From contig CM041465.1 of the NCBI GenBank assembly GCA_023213395.1, positions 28,713,741-28,777,740 on the forward strand: a stretch of 64,000 nucleotides of DNA, read 5' to 3'. The notes under the pieces were generated by a model that was not told the DNA's origin, ran no database searches, and saw nothing but the letters and a program-made list of their open reading frames with translations. Shown piece after piece: positions 35,260 through 46,684 of the stretch (the first letter of the stretch is position 1; each line of letters opens with the position of its first letter). The position numbers and the translations under genes were made by a program. This stretch comes from Cycas panzhihuaensis (Eukaryota; Cycadophyta).

Positions 35260-37199
35260 ATGCGACGCTTCTCTCATCACTTATGTGGCTTACCTCCATT
35301 GTTAGAAGATCCTGGGTATCATCCTCTTCATTCATCAGATTCTTATTTGACTATGGAAGGATACCTTTCTGATTGGGCCTACCACACATTTTCATCAGGA
35401 ACTCACAAATTCCCTGCGTCTATTCTAGGATCCACCCATGAGGGTGAAGATCCTCTTTTCTACCCAGATGACCAACATCATCCACTTAATACCCATCCTT
35501 TTACCCATACGGTAGAAGACCCACTTTCTCTTGAGGTTCACCATTCGATTGGTGATTCTTATGAGGAATGCCCCAAGGGGTCTATGTCATTTGAGGTCCC
35601 GTCCACCTCTTATGGTCGCATAGGTACCCCTCCTGTCGATGTGGTTGAAGTTATAAGTGAGTGCTTTTGAGCAGCTCACCTTCAATCGCATCTCAGGTGG
35701 TTTGAAAATGTTCTGCGTGGTGGAGCATCCTCTTTATCCACAGCTTTGCTGTCTTCTTCATCCGCTCCTGCCCCTCCTACTACCAGTAACCTTTTTATTC
35801 CCACGCATTCATCTCGCTCTTTCCCTACACCAACTGTGGGGGTGAATGTTGTACCTTCCATCCCTCACCACGGTCCTAGTGCTTCAGGACCTTCTCGTGG
35901 TATGTCTTTCCCTCAGTTGAAGGTTAGCATACCCTTTCCTAGCCAAGCTAATGTGCCATCCCCTAATGTGGCACATACATTCCCTAGTAGGCCTGTGGCT
36001 CCTACTAACTCTTCAGCCACTAGTCATGTGGGACTCACTCCCACATATCCTCAAAACCAACTTGTTGGCCCTTCCTTTTATATACCCCCAGGTTACACTT
36101 CTCAACCTTGGGGGCAGGGTAAAGAGAACCACCTCCCAGCTTATGGAGTGGACTCGCTACACCCATATGGGATTGCCCGACCTACAGGTGGCCCATATGG
36201 GTAAAACCTAGTTCCACACCCTCCTTTTCCACCATCTAGCATAGTCCCTTTTGCCGTGCCTTCGGAAGGGAACCCGACTCCCTTTCAAGGTGCTTATCCT
36301 CAAGCCCCCTTCCAGCAAGGGGCATTTCCTTAAGGAGGGATGGGTTTTCCACTCCCATCTATTCCTTGCTCACTACCTACTACATCATTCGTTGATCCTA
36401 TAGTCCAGGCAAGGGTGCATCCCTTCATGGACTATAGATCAACACCTTTATTTATTGAGGCATTAAGAATTAATCTGTCGCCTCATCCTCCTGAAGTTCC
36501 TAGATTTAACGGAGCTTCTTTACAAGACCCAGTAGAATACGTATGTAGTTTTTCTATGGCATGTATTGATTACTGGGCTTATGACCATATCTTAATGAAA
36601 TTGTTTCCACGATCTTTATAGGGTGATGCCCTTAAGTAGTTTTATCACCTCCCTGCCCACTCTATCTTTTCATTCCAGCAATTGGTGGATGAATTCATGA
36701 ACTACTTTGATGTAGCTCACCCATTTAAGAGTGGAATGAAATCCCTCCTATCACTCAAACAAGGTCACGATGAGATGAATCATGACTTTGTGCGATGATT
36801 CCATGACCTTCTTCACTCCACTAAGGCCACGTTGCCCGATGAGTTGAAGAGAGACCTTTTTGTTAATGCACTTCGTCCCAAAGTACATGTGGAAGTCCTT
36901 AAAATTGGGGCGACTACATGCGACTCTGCGATTGCCAAGTGCTGAGTGCTTGAGGCTATTGAGATCCAAGCTGGAGTCAAGAAGCCTCTCAATCCCTCAC
37001 AACAACATGAGGCACCACCTCTAACTAAGGATACCAAACCCTAATAATCCTCTAGGTCTTCTTCTCATCAAACTGAGAAGACCTTAGACCCCCTTATTTC
37101 TGCCATATGTTTGTTTGAATGTACAATGAAGGAACTCAAGTTACAAGCTCCTTCATCTCCAACATCTAATAGACAAATTCAACAAGCAACCCAAGCTTC
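35260..37199 (+). pseudogene. gag of H (Pro-rich N-terminus, capsid core)
   Basis: One frame runs from about 35260. Residues 1-350 are Pro/Ser/Gly-rich. The retrotransposon gag core follows at about 36420-36960: PEVPRFNGASLQDPVEYV, then LMKLFPRSL*GDALK*FYHL, HSIFSFQQLVDEF, and LFVNALRPKVHVEVLK. This matches the G gag at 55460-55570 (VFINDLRPHVHLEVLK). In-frame stops at 35668, 36202, 36331, 36619, 36637, 36796, 36943 and 37042/37045 are CGA-, CAA-, CAG- or TGG-derived by single transitions. A one-base shift in the C run at 37199-37204 moves the frame to the next segment. Confidence 0.88.
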
Positions 37200-39361
37200 C
37201 CCCCTAGGAATGGAAATGCCCAGTCCTCTCAAGCGAGGAAGACAGATCCCTCGCTTGAGAAGAAGTGGTGCTCCATTCATGGGGAGTGCTTCCAGGATGA
37301 CTCACGTTGTAGGGCCCAGCATCCCAAGGATGCCCCTCGATATGACTCCTCCCCTAAACAGGCCTCAAGACCTAATCTAGACTAACTGGTCCATAAGGAT
37401 CTGTTCCCCAAACATGGGGAACATAATCGCAACACTCAATCCATGAATAACCAGAACCAAGGAAGATCGCCAAATTCCCATCCTTCCTGCGATAAAGGGA
37501 AGGGCGCCCGGGATTCGTCCTCTTCCTCCCGTTCCCCTAATTGACATACTCTGTCACCTTCGCAGTCCCAAAATAAGGGAAAGAAGGTGATCCAAATGAT
37601 TGAGGCTACTCCTTCGTATGCCCTTACCCGGTCTCAAGCCACCAAAGAAGCAACCGATGCTTCTTCCTCTACTCCTTCCGATCCTCCTCCAGAGAACCCT
37701 CCTCTGGAAGTACCTCTCTTTCCCAAGGCCATTCTTATGTGTCCTGGCCATTACGATTTTCGAAGGGCACTTACCCAACTTACTGTGAAGGGTAAGCCTT
37801 TCTCCATCTTTGACAAACTCCATATTATCGCTGTAAGAATGTCTTTGATGGACATTTTGAGGAGTTGTCCCAAGCAGTGGGCTCTCCTCTTAAAAGCTTT
37901 AGGATCGAATGATGTGCCCATCCATGCTTTGGGCATCACCCAAAGTTGTGAACCCATTATTTCTTTTGATCCTAAGGACCTTCCTCCCACGTGTGAAAGG
38001 GAACATCAGTGGAACTTCCCATTCACTATTACCATCGATACACCTGATTGTACCTTGTGAAGGACTATTGTTAACAACGGTTCTTTCGTGAATGTCATGC
38101 CCTTACATGTCATGCAAGAGCTTGGTATTTCCACCCTGGAACCTATTCCATGGTGATGCCAAGGTTATGATGGTAGCGGAAAGACCCCATTGGGATCTGT
38201 CGCTATCCCTCTCACTCTCAAGGGCAAGACTATCCTCGCTGATGTTGTAGTCCTTGACGTCGACGTTGACTACAACCTTCTCTTAGGTTGACCATGGCTT
38301 GACTAGATGGGAGCCGTGTGTTCGACTCTCTAGGGAGAACTTAAATTTGTCCATGATGGACAAATGAGGTTTGTTCCCTGTGAATGCCCACTTGCCAAAC
38401 AAACCCATCCTATCGATCTGGCAAGCCAAGGCCCTTCTACTTATGCCTTAGATTGCTCCATTGGTATACCTATTTCGTCTAAAGAAAATCCCACATCTTC
38501 TTTTCCTAGTCTCATGCATTTTGCTCCTATTGGCATTGGGAGCTACAGGTACCTCACCTCATTTAGTGATAATGAGTCATACGATGAGGATTAGGATTAT
38601 CTCCACCTTGCCTCCTTTCTCTGCACCAGTAGGTTGCACCGATCTCATTCTAGATCTCCATCTAGAACTTCTTTCATTAGTGAGACTAGCCACTCCTATG
38701 TGTCATATGTCATTGCTCGTGTTGACTCATTCGTCATCAGTTCTTCCTCTTCATCACCCCCCGTAGGTGATGGCTTTGAAGAACTGCCTTTCGCTCCTTC
38801 TGAGGAGCCCCTTCTTAACTCTCCCTTAGAGTCTGTCGAGGATGTTGGGCAACCAGGCGACCATCAGGGTCCCGTTGTCCCCACTTCCTCTAGCACTTCA
38901 TTTATTCGGAGTAAGGTCATCCATGGGATGGATTACTTTGAAGATAATGAAGCCTTGCTTGAGCACTTAGCGGGCTCCACACCCAACCTAGTGGAGATTC
39001 CTTCCCTGCGAGTCTTTCTTCGAGGTCTCATCGATGAGGAGTCGATCTGCTAGGCTCGCCTCCTAGACCTCAAAGCTTTGGATGAGAGACATTTAGCCGC
39101 TTATCAGGCTAACCTGGTGTCCAAAGCTCGCTCACAAAGGACCTACGATAAACATCTTCATTCCCATCCTTTGTTTCCTAGGGACCACGTCCTTAAATTA
39201 GAATATCTTCATGATCGTTTGACCAAATTCAAACCTAGATGGATTGGCCCTTTCGTCATTATCGAGACCCTTGGTAATGGTGCTTATAGGATTACCACCC
39301 CGGAAGGTCTTGAGTTTGAGAAAGCTATTAATGGGAAATTCCTTAAGAAGTTTTACTCATG
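37200..39361 (+). pseudogene. Nucleocapsid-protease of H fused in frame to INT C-terminal tail
   Basis: The frame begins PPRNGNAQSSQ, with the zinc-ligand-like KKWCSIHGECFQDDSRC at about 37255. Protease follows (NNGSFVNVMPLHVMQELGI at about 38071-38130, active Asp position now Asn; LADVVVLDVDVDYNLLLG). The PR-RT linker motif DYFEDNEALLEHLAGS comes next, then at about 38990 the sequence jumps to VEIPSLRVFLRGL, the INT tail, ending KPRWIGPFVIIETLGNGAY and stop 39359-39361. Compared with 50640-53205 in G, about 2.6 kb of RT, RNase H and INT core is missing without breaking frame. Stops at 37383, 37542, 38058, 38154, 38289, 38304, 38331, 38592 and 39051 are all CGA/CAG/CAA-type. Confidence 0.88.
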
Positions 39362-39997
39362 ACCTTGCTATCACTTCACCCACGCTTTGAAATGAGCCTA
39401 AACTACCATCTTGAGTTGTGCCCATTTCTCCCGGCCACGGGTGTAATGACAACTTAGGATGGCTTCCTCTTTTTCCTTCTGGTTCCTCCTATGGAACCCA
39501 TGTTCCCATATCCTTTTGGGACTTTTGTCTTCCTATTTGGGCTCCCCCAATTAGGATGATGCTCTGGAGTATCGTCACTCCCCCCTCTCTCGCCTGGTAT
39601 TTCCTTCGCATATCCTACTATGCTCCTCCATGGGCATGCATGTCACTCTATTTCTAACCCCACATGTGCCTATTACCTCTACTCATGGTGGTCATGTGTG
39701 CTCCTATTAGATATATGGCCATGCATGGAAGGAAATATGTGTATCATATAATAAAGCATCTATAACATACATAACAAAATATACATGTCATTTGTCACAC
39801 ATGATATACATATCATCTCATATAAAAATGGGGTGCCAATTATCCCGTCTATATATATATACATTAAATCATATGCCATATCATACATATGGAAAGCTGG
39901 TGTCCTTACAGGGGGGGTATAATCATATGATTCTATATATATGACCCCCTAGAGGCCTGTGCTTTCCCCTGCCAAAATCAAATACATAAGTGTCATG
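39362..39997 (+). other. H post-pol spacer
   Basis: No coding feature was recognised. It includes an AT-rich stretch with ATAT runs at about 39770-39900. Confidence 0.5.
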
Positions 39998-41916
39998 CTA
40001 CTGCTGCCCTGCTCCTGGGGTACCATCTCCTTGTCTGTGTGATCCCTCTCTTGGGGACCACATCCCTCTGAGACTCCTCCTAGGTCTCCGTGAGTTCCCT
40101 GCCTTGCTCCCCTCATCTCGTGGCCTCCTTGGGGTCGTCACTACTGTATGGGTCTGAGTCCTGCTCCGTCCTGACCTTGACGCTGCCATATCCTCGACCA
40201 GTTGATCGTATCGCACTTGGATACGATCCCACTCTACTTCTATGAGGCGCAACCTCTCCTCCATCCCTCAGAGTCTCTCCTCTAGCATCACCACCTGGAT
40301 ATGGCTCCCCATATCCCCTCTAACTCCACCCTAAGCCTCTAGTGCCTGTACATGAGTCTGTAATACATCTCACATGCCTCGAGCCTCGTTCAGCTCTCGC
40401 TGTATCTATCCCATGAATGCTATATGCTCTTGGGACTCTGCAGCCCAGATGTCTCTCACCCTCACCAATGAGGTGAATGATGCCATGTGGGCACCTATCG
40501 ATCTAGGTGCATCCTCTGCTTGGATGGGCAGCTACCCCTCTGCGTATACCTAAGGGAACATCTCCCTCATCATGGCCTCTACTAACCACTGGATCTCTGC
40601 GGTACTTGCAAACCCAATATACCACACATCAGTATACGTATCCAGTTCCATACCAAAATAAAACTAAATCAAACTATCTATCAAGTTATCAAACAATGAG
40701 GAAGTAAGGCCTCACCTATCACGACTGTTGGCTCCTTTGCCTACAAGATAGCCTGTACTCCTGGCTCTCCACCAGCTTCTAGTACCTCCTCCTTAGGTAC
40801 CTCTTCTACTTGGGCCACTCTCTTCACTAAGACTGGCTCATCTCTTGCCTCTCCAAATATCCTCATGATCCATAACCTACAGGCCCTTGTCACTGGCCCC
40901 CTGCTCTCCTCCGCAGCCCCTGATGGGCTTGCCTCTCCACCGGCAGTCCCGGATGGCCCTACTGCTCCTCCTACTGTCTCCGATGGGCTTGCCTCTCCTG
41001 CAGGTCGTGATAGGCTGGCCCCATCTCCTCTATCTCCATCATCATCGTCTCCTGGAACCATCCTGGCTCCCCCTGCCTCGTCGTCACTGTCCCACCTCAC
41101 TGCTCTATATGGGTCTGCTCTGAGGTCCATCATAGTGAGGAGGTCCAATGATGTAGCCTCCACTAAACGTCAGACATGGGTCTAGTCCTCTGTCCCCCTC
41201 AGCCTGGTCTTCCACCTGTGGACCATCAGGGCCCACTCTGTAATAGGGTGTGGTTCCCCCACTGGTGCCACTACTCTAAAATGATCAAAGAACCAACACT
41301 GTAGCAACGTGCTATATGATAGTCCTCCCTGACCTGTCATCCTGATAGCATCCAACTGTGCGAAGAGGTTCACCGTTATCAGGGTAGCCCAATCCATCCT
41401 CTCGCTGGCCTCACAATGGCGCATTGCATCCATCCATCCCCCAAGGATGTCCCCATAGTTCCGTTTCTGGGAAATCTAGAATAGAATACATAATGTGATG
41501 AGCTTCCTTACACGAGGAACTATGGACATAACCATGGTCTCGAGAGGAACACCTCTCCTCTCCCATCTATCTACCCTTGTGAAAAACACTATTGCCTCCC
41601 TGTGTGCTACCTCATTGCTAGACAGCACTCCTAGTGTAACTAGCCTCCCAGTCGCTGGTACTCCCAGTATCCACCTGATGTCTCTCGGCGTCACTGTCAC
41701 GTCTCCCACCTAGGCTAGGTGGAAAACGTACCTCCTCCGGTCCTAATGTGATACTATATCAACTAACAGTCTCTGGTCTGATGTGTATTAAGGTGTCTTC
41801 AGGACCTTCAATAGGCCACACCTCTATAGGATCCCCTTGTCCTCCTTAGACATCATCTCGATGAAGCTAAGCATCGCCATCCCTATATTCTCACGGTTAT
41901 CTACCATGATAACAGC
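39998..41916 (-). pseudogene. Antisense additional ORF: plant-mobile-domain-like plus coiled coil (H)
   Basis: Opposite in strand to gag. From a probable acceptor (TTTGCAG/GCT at 41916) one frame reads DNRENIGMAMLSFIEMM, KGIL*RCGLLKVLKTP, SDQRLLVDIVSH*DRRR, VGDVTVTPRDIRWILGVPA, MDAMRHCEASERMDW, GQGGLSYSTLLQCWFFDHF. These fit the plant mobile domain pattern and the G copy at 27139-28947. An acidic, Ser/Gly/Pro-rich middle follows (40850-41100), a probable intron at 40605-40715, then a coiled coil (MEERLRLIEVEWDRIQVRYD) and an Arg-rich tail to 39998. The first exon is not settled; 42300-42560 is a candidate region. Stops are mostly TAG, fitting lost CAG or TGG. I do not know its function; nucleic-acid or protein binding is a guess from the tail. 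Confidence 0.78.
40605..40715 (-). other. Probable intron in antisense ORF (H)
   Basis: On the minus strand, donor GATAG/GTGAGG and acceptor TTTGCAAG/TACC, 111 bp, at the module boundary between the acidic region and coiled coil. It parallels 28366-28444. Splicing is inferred. Confidence 0.5.
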
Positions 41917-43125
41917 CTGCAAACACCACAAAAACCAGTCAAAACCAAGCTCACATAAGCTCTCTACCCTTCCGGTTATCTCTTAGCTTTGCCGGATTTA
42001 GATTCGGGGCTTGCTACCCCCCCGTCTTCTTTTTTCTATAGGTTTACCTTCGCACCGCGTAAAACTTCATGGTATAGTAGAGTTTAGCTCGGGTCCCACG
42101 GTGATCAGGGCCCCATGGCAAAGATCACAGCACCACGATCTTTATCGCGATGTGAATGGCACCCCCTTGAAAGGGGGAGGGGGTTCTGCCTAAAAAATTA
42201 AAAAATTCCTTATGGGTGGACCCCTATAGGGCCCACTGGGACCAGGGCTGCCTAATGCCTAGGTCCCCCCTCTTTCTGGGTCTAATTCAAGCTCTGAGAG
42301 GTTACTATTTTCCCATATGGGGCCCACAAACTACATAAAAATCATAAAAAAATGCACTGAAATTAAAACTTTGAAATGGATGGGTTTCATAGGATCCACT
42401 CACTTGATCCAGCCTAGCTGTCGCCATCTCGCTCTAGTGGTCTTGATGGATGTCTCTGCACTCCGATCTGATGGTTTAATCTCCCTCTACATGCCTCTGA
42501 AGTTAGGTAGAGCTCTGTTGTGTAAGGAAATGGCTATGGATTCTCTCGAGAGCTAGTGAAAATGAATCTGTTTTCCATCAAATTTCCTTATATAGGTGCT
42601 GACCCCGATGGGCACCATCTCCATTTTTGCTCTCGTGGCAGCCATCTGGACCATCTCATCTCCATGATCACCTTTGCCTTCTAGCCATATCTCCCGTTGC
42701 ACTCCTATAGCTTCCTTTTCACTCTTTCTTGTGAGTGCATTTATGGCACCTCGTTATTGTACTTTTTTGCAAGGCCCTTCCATCTCGTTTTATGTGCCAC
42801 CCCGGTGCATACTTGAGTTTATACTCGTTTGGCTTATTTCTCCATCTTGGACCCATTTCCGCAGCTCTTTTCTACCCCTAGGGTCTCCAGAGGGAATGCT
42901 CCCCCCATCTGGGGGCATGTTTTACTTTCTGAAGTAACCTTTGGTATCCCAGGGTGTCTTTTTCTGCCCACTCTTAGGCAGTGGTCGGATAGCTTGCTCT
43001 TGTCGGATAGCTTGCTCTTGTCCTCCTTGCTAGGTCCTCCTACCCTTCACGGCCATGTATTACTTGCCTTTTGAGCCTCTTTTTGTTTTGTTATTGTTCA
43101 TTACTACCAGGACTTTGTGTCACCT
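41917..43125 (+). other. H region between antisense ORF and aRNH
   Basis: No enzyme was recognised. It may include a first exon and promoter for the antisense gene on the minus strand. A perfect 18-bp tandem duplication (GTCGGATAGCTTGCTCTT) sits at 42984-43019. Confidence 0.5.
42984..43019. repeat. 18-bp perfect tandem duplication
   Basis: Two identical units abut at 43001/43002. Confidence 0.9.
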
Positions 43126-43548
43126 ATGTCCCTCTACATTTTTACCGACGACGGAAGCTGCAGTAACCTTGGACATTCTGCTGCCATTTGGATTCTTCAT
43201 AGCCATTCCAGACATGATTTCCTGCACTTTGGGATCTTCCTCTAAGAGGCTACCAATAATGAAGCTGGGTACATAGCCATTATTGAAGCTCTCACTCATG
43301 CTCTCTGTTTCCATCACGAACCTATCATTTTGCTTTGCAACTCTCAGGTTGTGGTGTCTCATCTCACCCAGATTTACCAGGTGCGATGCTCTCACCTAAG
43401 AACCCTTACTTCGACTACCAGATCTCTCCTGGCTCACTTCCCATCTATTGACATTAGGCACATTCCTCAGGCCCTCAACACTGAGGTAGATAGTCTTGTT
43501 CACCTCATCCTTGAGCGTCACCTTCCTCTTCTTACTGACCATCCTTGA
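43126..43548 (+). pseudogene. Archaeal-type RNase H (aRNH) near 3' LTR of H
   Basis: The plus-strand frame reads HFTDDGSCSNLGHSAAIW, FL*EATNNEAGYIAIIEAL, ILLCNSQVVVSHLTQIYQ and IRHIPQALNTEVDSLV, ending at stop 43546-43548. The catalytic Asp (FTD) and Glu (NEAGY) are present; the third acidic residue (normally D-S-Q) is Asn. It matches the G aRNH at 29981-30310. Unlike there, it lies distal to the antisense ORF, next to the 3' LTR. One internal TAA fits a former CAA. Confidence 0.85.
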
Positions 43549-43965
43549 GGCTTGTCTGGTCACTCTGTCACCCAAAACCTAGGTTGTTATGCGCTTTGCC
43601 TTGCGATCCATTCACACCTCTGAAACTTAGCTACTGATGAGGTTAAACTATGGCGACTGCCAATTTTATTCACTCAACTCTTCTACTTGGTTATGCATAT
43701 CTCTTTGCATCTTTTGTGGTGGGGGCAACCCCCTCACCCTTTGTGTTTTCTAATCGATTCCCAGGTGGCACATAGGCAGCCCCTATGTTATCTCCTCCTC
43801 TACCTTCATATCCATGCATTCCACCATGACACTCGCCGATACCCTTGACTACTGTTATGATCTTGATTTACATATCTACATACACGTGCTACTGATAGTT
43901 GTATTACCAGCATTTGCTATCGCACCATGCTTCTGAGTGGCGAGGCTCTACTGTTAAGGGGGTTG
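43549..43965 (+). other. H 3' untranslated region and polypurine tract
   Basis: No ORF is supported. TTAAGGGGGTTG at 43954-43965 abuts the 3' LTR as the polypurine tract. Confidence 0.65.
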
Positions 43966-46679
43966 TGTTTCCTGGCTTTTGGGAATGGATATAGAGCAGT
44001 TGACTCAGGTAAGTGGAGGTATGTTTCTCACCTTATTGTTGTTTTCTTTTGTGAGGAATATTTGCTTGTATGTTATGTCTTCATAGATGGTCTTATGTCA
44101 TCTACACCTATTTAGCCTATGACGACTATGGCAGGGGCACATTCCCAATGAGTGCGACACCCTGGTGGCTGCATCACTTCCCGTATTCTGCCCTACTCAC
44201 CTTAAGACCCATTTAGTTCATGTCATACATGCCCGTGTGATGACTCATCATCATTTGGTTGACTTGTCGCGCCTTTGAGTCCCATTATTGCTTCCTATGG
44301 CTCATTTGTCTACTTGTCTGCCTCTGGGCAGGTGGGTCTACCCCCTGTTGGCCTCCTAGGTCACTGGTCTATAGCCCAGGCTGGCTGTTGGGGCCAGTTT
44401 TGGCCTCTGATCCTGCACCGTGGTAGATTTCATGGTACCATAAAGTTTATCGTGGTACCGCAAAGTTTACCACGGTGCGACTATTATGACTTATTTTTAA
44501 AAAACTGCCATGGTAATTCTCATATTTATTATAGAATTACCACGTATCTCATGACTCAACGCACTGCCAACTAAGCCCTAATCACTCGATCAGGGTTGGG
44601 GCTAGGTATTTAAGTCTTACTCAACTCATTTTTAGGATCTTTTTGGCTTATTTTAGAAGAATCAACAAGGAAAATGCCCTACTATCTACTATCTCCTATT
44701 GCTCTACTACTGTTCTAGGGCTGGCAACCACTCTCTAGTGCCCAGCTCTACTGTGACATCTTCACAACCCCTTGCATGCCTTAGAGAGGGCCTCCTTGAA
44801 GAGTTTCCAGGACCTCTTTGCCCAGGCAGCCACCAAGCGGTCTCAAGTGCAGGACTTTCCTTCAGCCATCTTAGCAGGGACTCTATACCTACTGCTCTAC
44901 AACTTTTCTTCAGATTTCTTAGCCTCTTCTTGGTAGGTTTTAGCATAGGCAAATGCCTCCCATCTTCTCCAAAGGTATTTATTGGTCTAAAGTCTTTCCT
45001 TGCCCAGTTTATGCTCAGTTTTGCATGGTTTACACTAGCTTGTCTTGTCTTATTTTTTGGAGGTTACTTCTTGCCTTTGTCTTGGATTTTTTTCTCTGCT
45101 ATTTCGGCTTCTTTTCCTATGTTCCATGCCTAGGATAGCGACCAAGGAGGGTTGCATAAGGTTTGGGATAGAGTTGGGTGGATTCCGCACCACCCTCACG
45201 CTCCTTACGAGGCTTCCACCCTCCAAACCTTCCTCTTTGCCCCCGTGCTACTCTTGGAGTGGGGCTAAGGGTTAGAAGTCTATTTCCAGCTACTAAAATT
45301 AGTGTTTGCACTTGTTGCAATGCTAGTTTGCAGGCCTATATCCTCCATCTGGGCAACACATAAACCCCGGCTACTTGTCCCTAGCTCAACCTTACTCTTG
45401 GCAACTCAGTTTGCTTCCCATAGCACTTTGGTTTATTGAGGATCTCTTTGAGCTTCCTTGCACTCTTGTTGTCTCCATTTGTAGCCCTTTGTACAACCCT
45501 ATCGTCGCTACCTTATGGATTCTTAAGGGAAGGTAGGGTTGCTCCTTGTGGGAGGTGGGCCACACCGAGGCTTACCAACTTATCTACCATTCATTTGGAT
45601 AGTTTTAATCCTAGTTTATTGTTGCAATCTTATGGTTCATGAATGCTAACATATATGTATAGAGGCTTGTTTTTGGTACATACATACATGTGTTGTTGGG
45701 ATTCCACTTTGTATTACTAGCACCCTTTCTCCAGAAAGGGATATTCTCACTTACTTGTAGGTACACGGAGGACGCAAAGGACTTATCCATTTTCCTCTCT
45801 TTCGGGTAAGTGCATGCACTCATATTTATTGTAGCACTTCATTTGTTGTTATCACTGTTCTTTTTTCCTTTCTTGGCACTCTAGTGTCGCTTCCGTGGAA
45901 GGTAAAGAAGCCCCACACGCTTTGCCCTACCACGACCCCTCTCTTTCGCCGTGCTTCGTGGAGCGATCTTGGACATCTTGTAGGAACATTACCACTTTGA
46001 CTATGTCTCCATTCTAGGTACGTGCCTTCACTTCATTTTTATTCTCTTTCCTTTAGAAGATCTTGCATGGTAGTAATTAGATCACTTGAAAGGAAAAAGG
46101 AAATTGATTCTTCTCTTGGTTTATATTTAGTTTAACACCTTTGTACATTGCATCTATTATAGGAAAAGCTTTTAGGAAGACCTTCCTCCCAACCTTTTCC
46201 CTTTAGTTTGTAAGGTTTGCCCTTGCCGTCTTAGCTTGCATTGGTTTTGCTCTGTTTTCTTATGTGCCTTTAGCACCCTCGCCCTTCTTGATTACTCTTC
46301 ACATTTCCCCTTAATTTCCTCCACTCCTCTGAGTAACCAAGGGAGCCTCAACCGTAGGTTATTCACCTACTTGTTTCCCTCTGCTACAGGGAACCCTTAA
46401 GGGTTTCTCTCCCTTCCCTTCTGGCCATCCAAGGGTAGGAGGACCCTTCTTCAAGACCCATCCCGGCTACTCTTCTACCTCCTCTTTTCTTAGTGGAAGT
46501 GGCGAACCGCCTTTTGGTAGCTAGGTACCATTTGCAGGTCTCGAACTCATGCTCTAGCGTATGGGGTGCCCTGCGTGGTATTTGCCTTACTCATAGGTTC
46601 TTATCCACACCTGATAGTGCCATTGATCACCCTCATTATTCCTACTTAGCTAGGTAGCTATCTCGTAGACGCACATCCA
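43966..46679 (+). repeat. 3' LTR of H
   Basis: It begins TGTTTCCTGGC and ends GCACATCCA, followed by GATTC. Near 44430-44475 it carries an extra copy of a GGTACC...AAAGTTTA motif compared with the 5' LTR. Confidence 0.93.
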
Positions 46680-46684
46680 GATTC
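46680..46684. repeat. Target-site duplication of H (right)
   Basis: GATTC, identical to 32370-32374. Confidence 0.93.

Larger units (their letters stand above)
32375..46679 (+). mobile_element. Non-autonomous Tat-like gypsy element H, 14.3 kb
   Basis: It has complete ends with GATTC duplications and LTRs of 2717 and 2714 bp. Order on the plus strand: 5' LTR, PBS, gag-PR frame fused to the INT tail (35260-39361), an antisense ORF on the minus strand (39998-41916), aRNH (43126-43548), polypurine tract, 3' LTR. RT, gypsy RNase H and the INT core are absent. It is less AT-rich than the surrounding elements and is probably the youngest insertion seen: about 15 differences in the first 200 LTR bases, nearly all transitions. 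Confidence 0.93.

Noticed and set aside
35746-38091. Numerous overlapping frames on both strands of H gag-PR
   Set aside because: They are shadows of the single gag-PR frame, which alone carries conserved gag, protease and INT-tail motifs.
40865-41185. 106-codon plus-strand ORF rich in Pro and Ser
   Set aside because: It is the complement of the acidic, Ser/Gly/Pro-rich middle of the minus-strand antisense gene; only the minus frame continues into conserved blocks on both sides.
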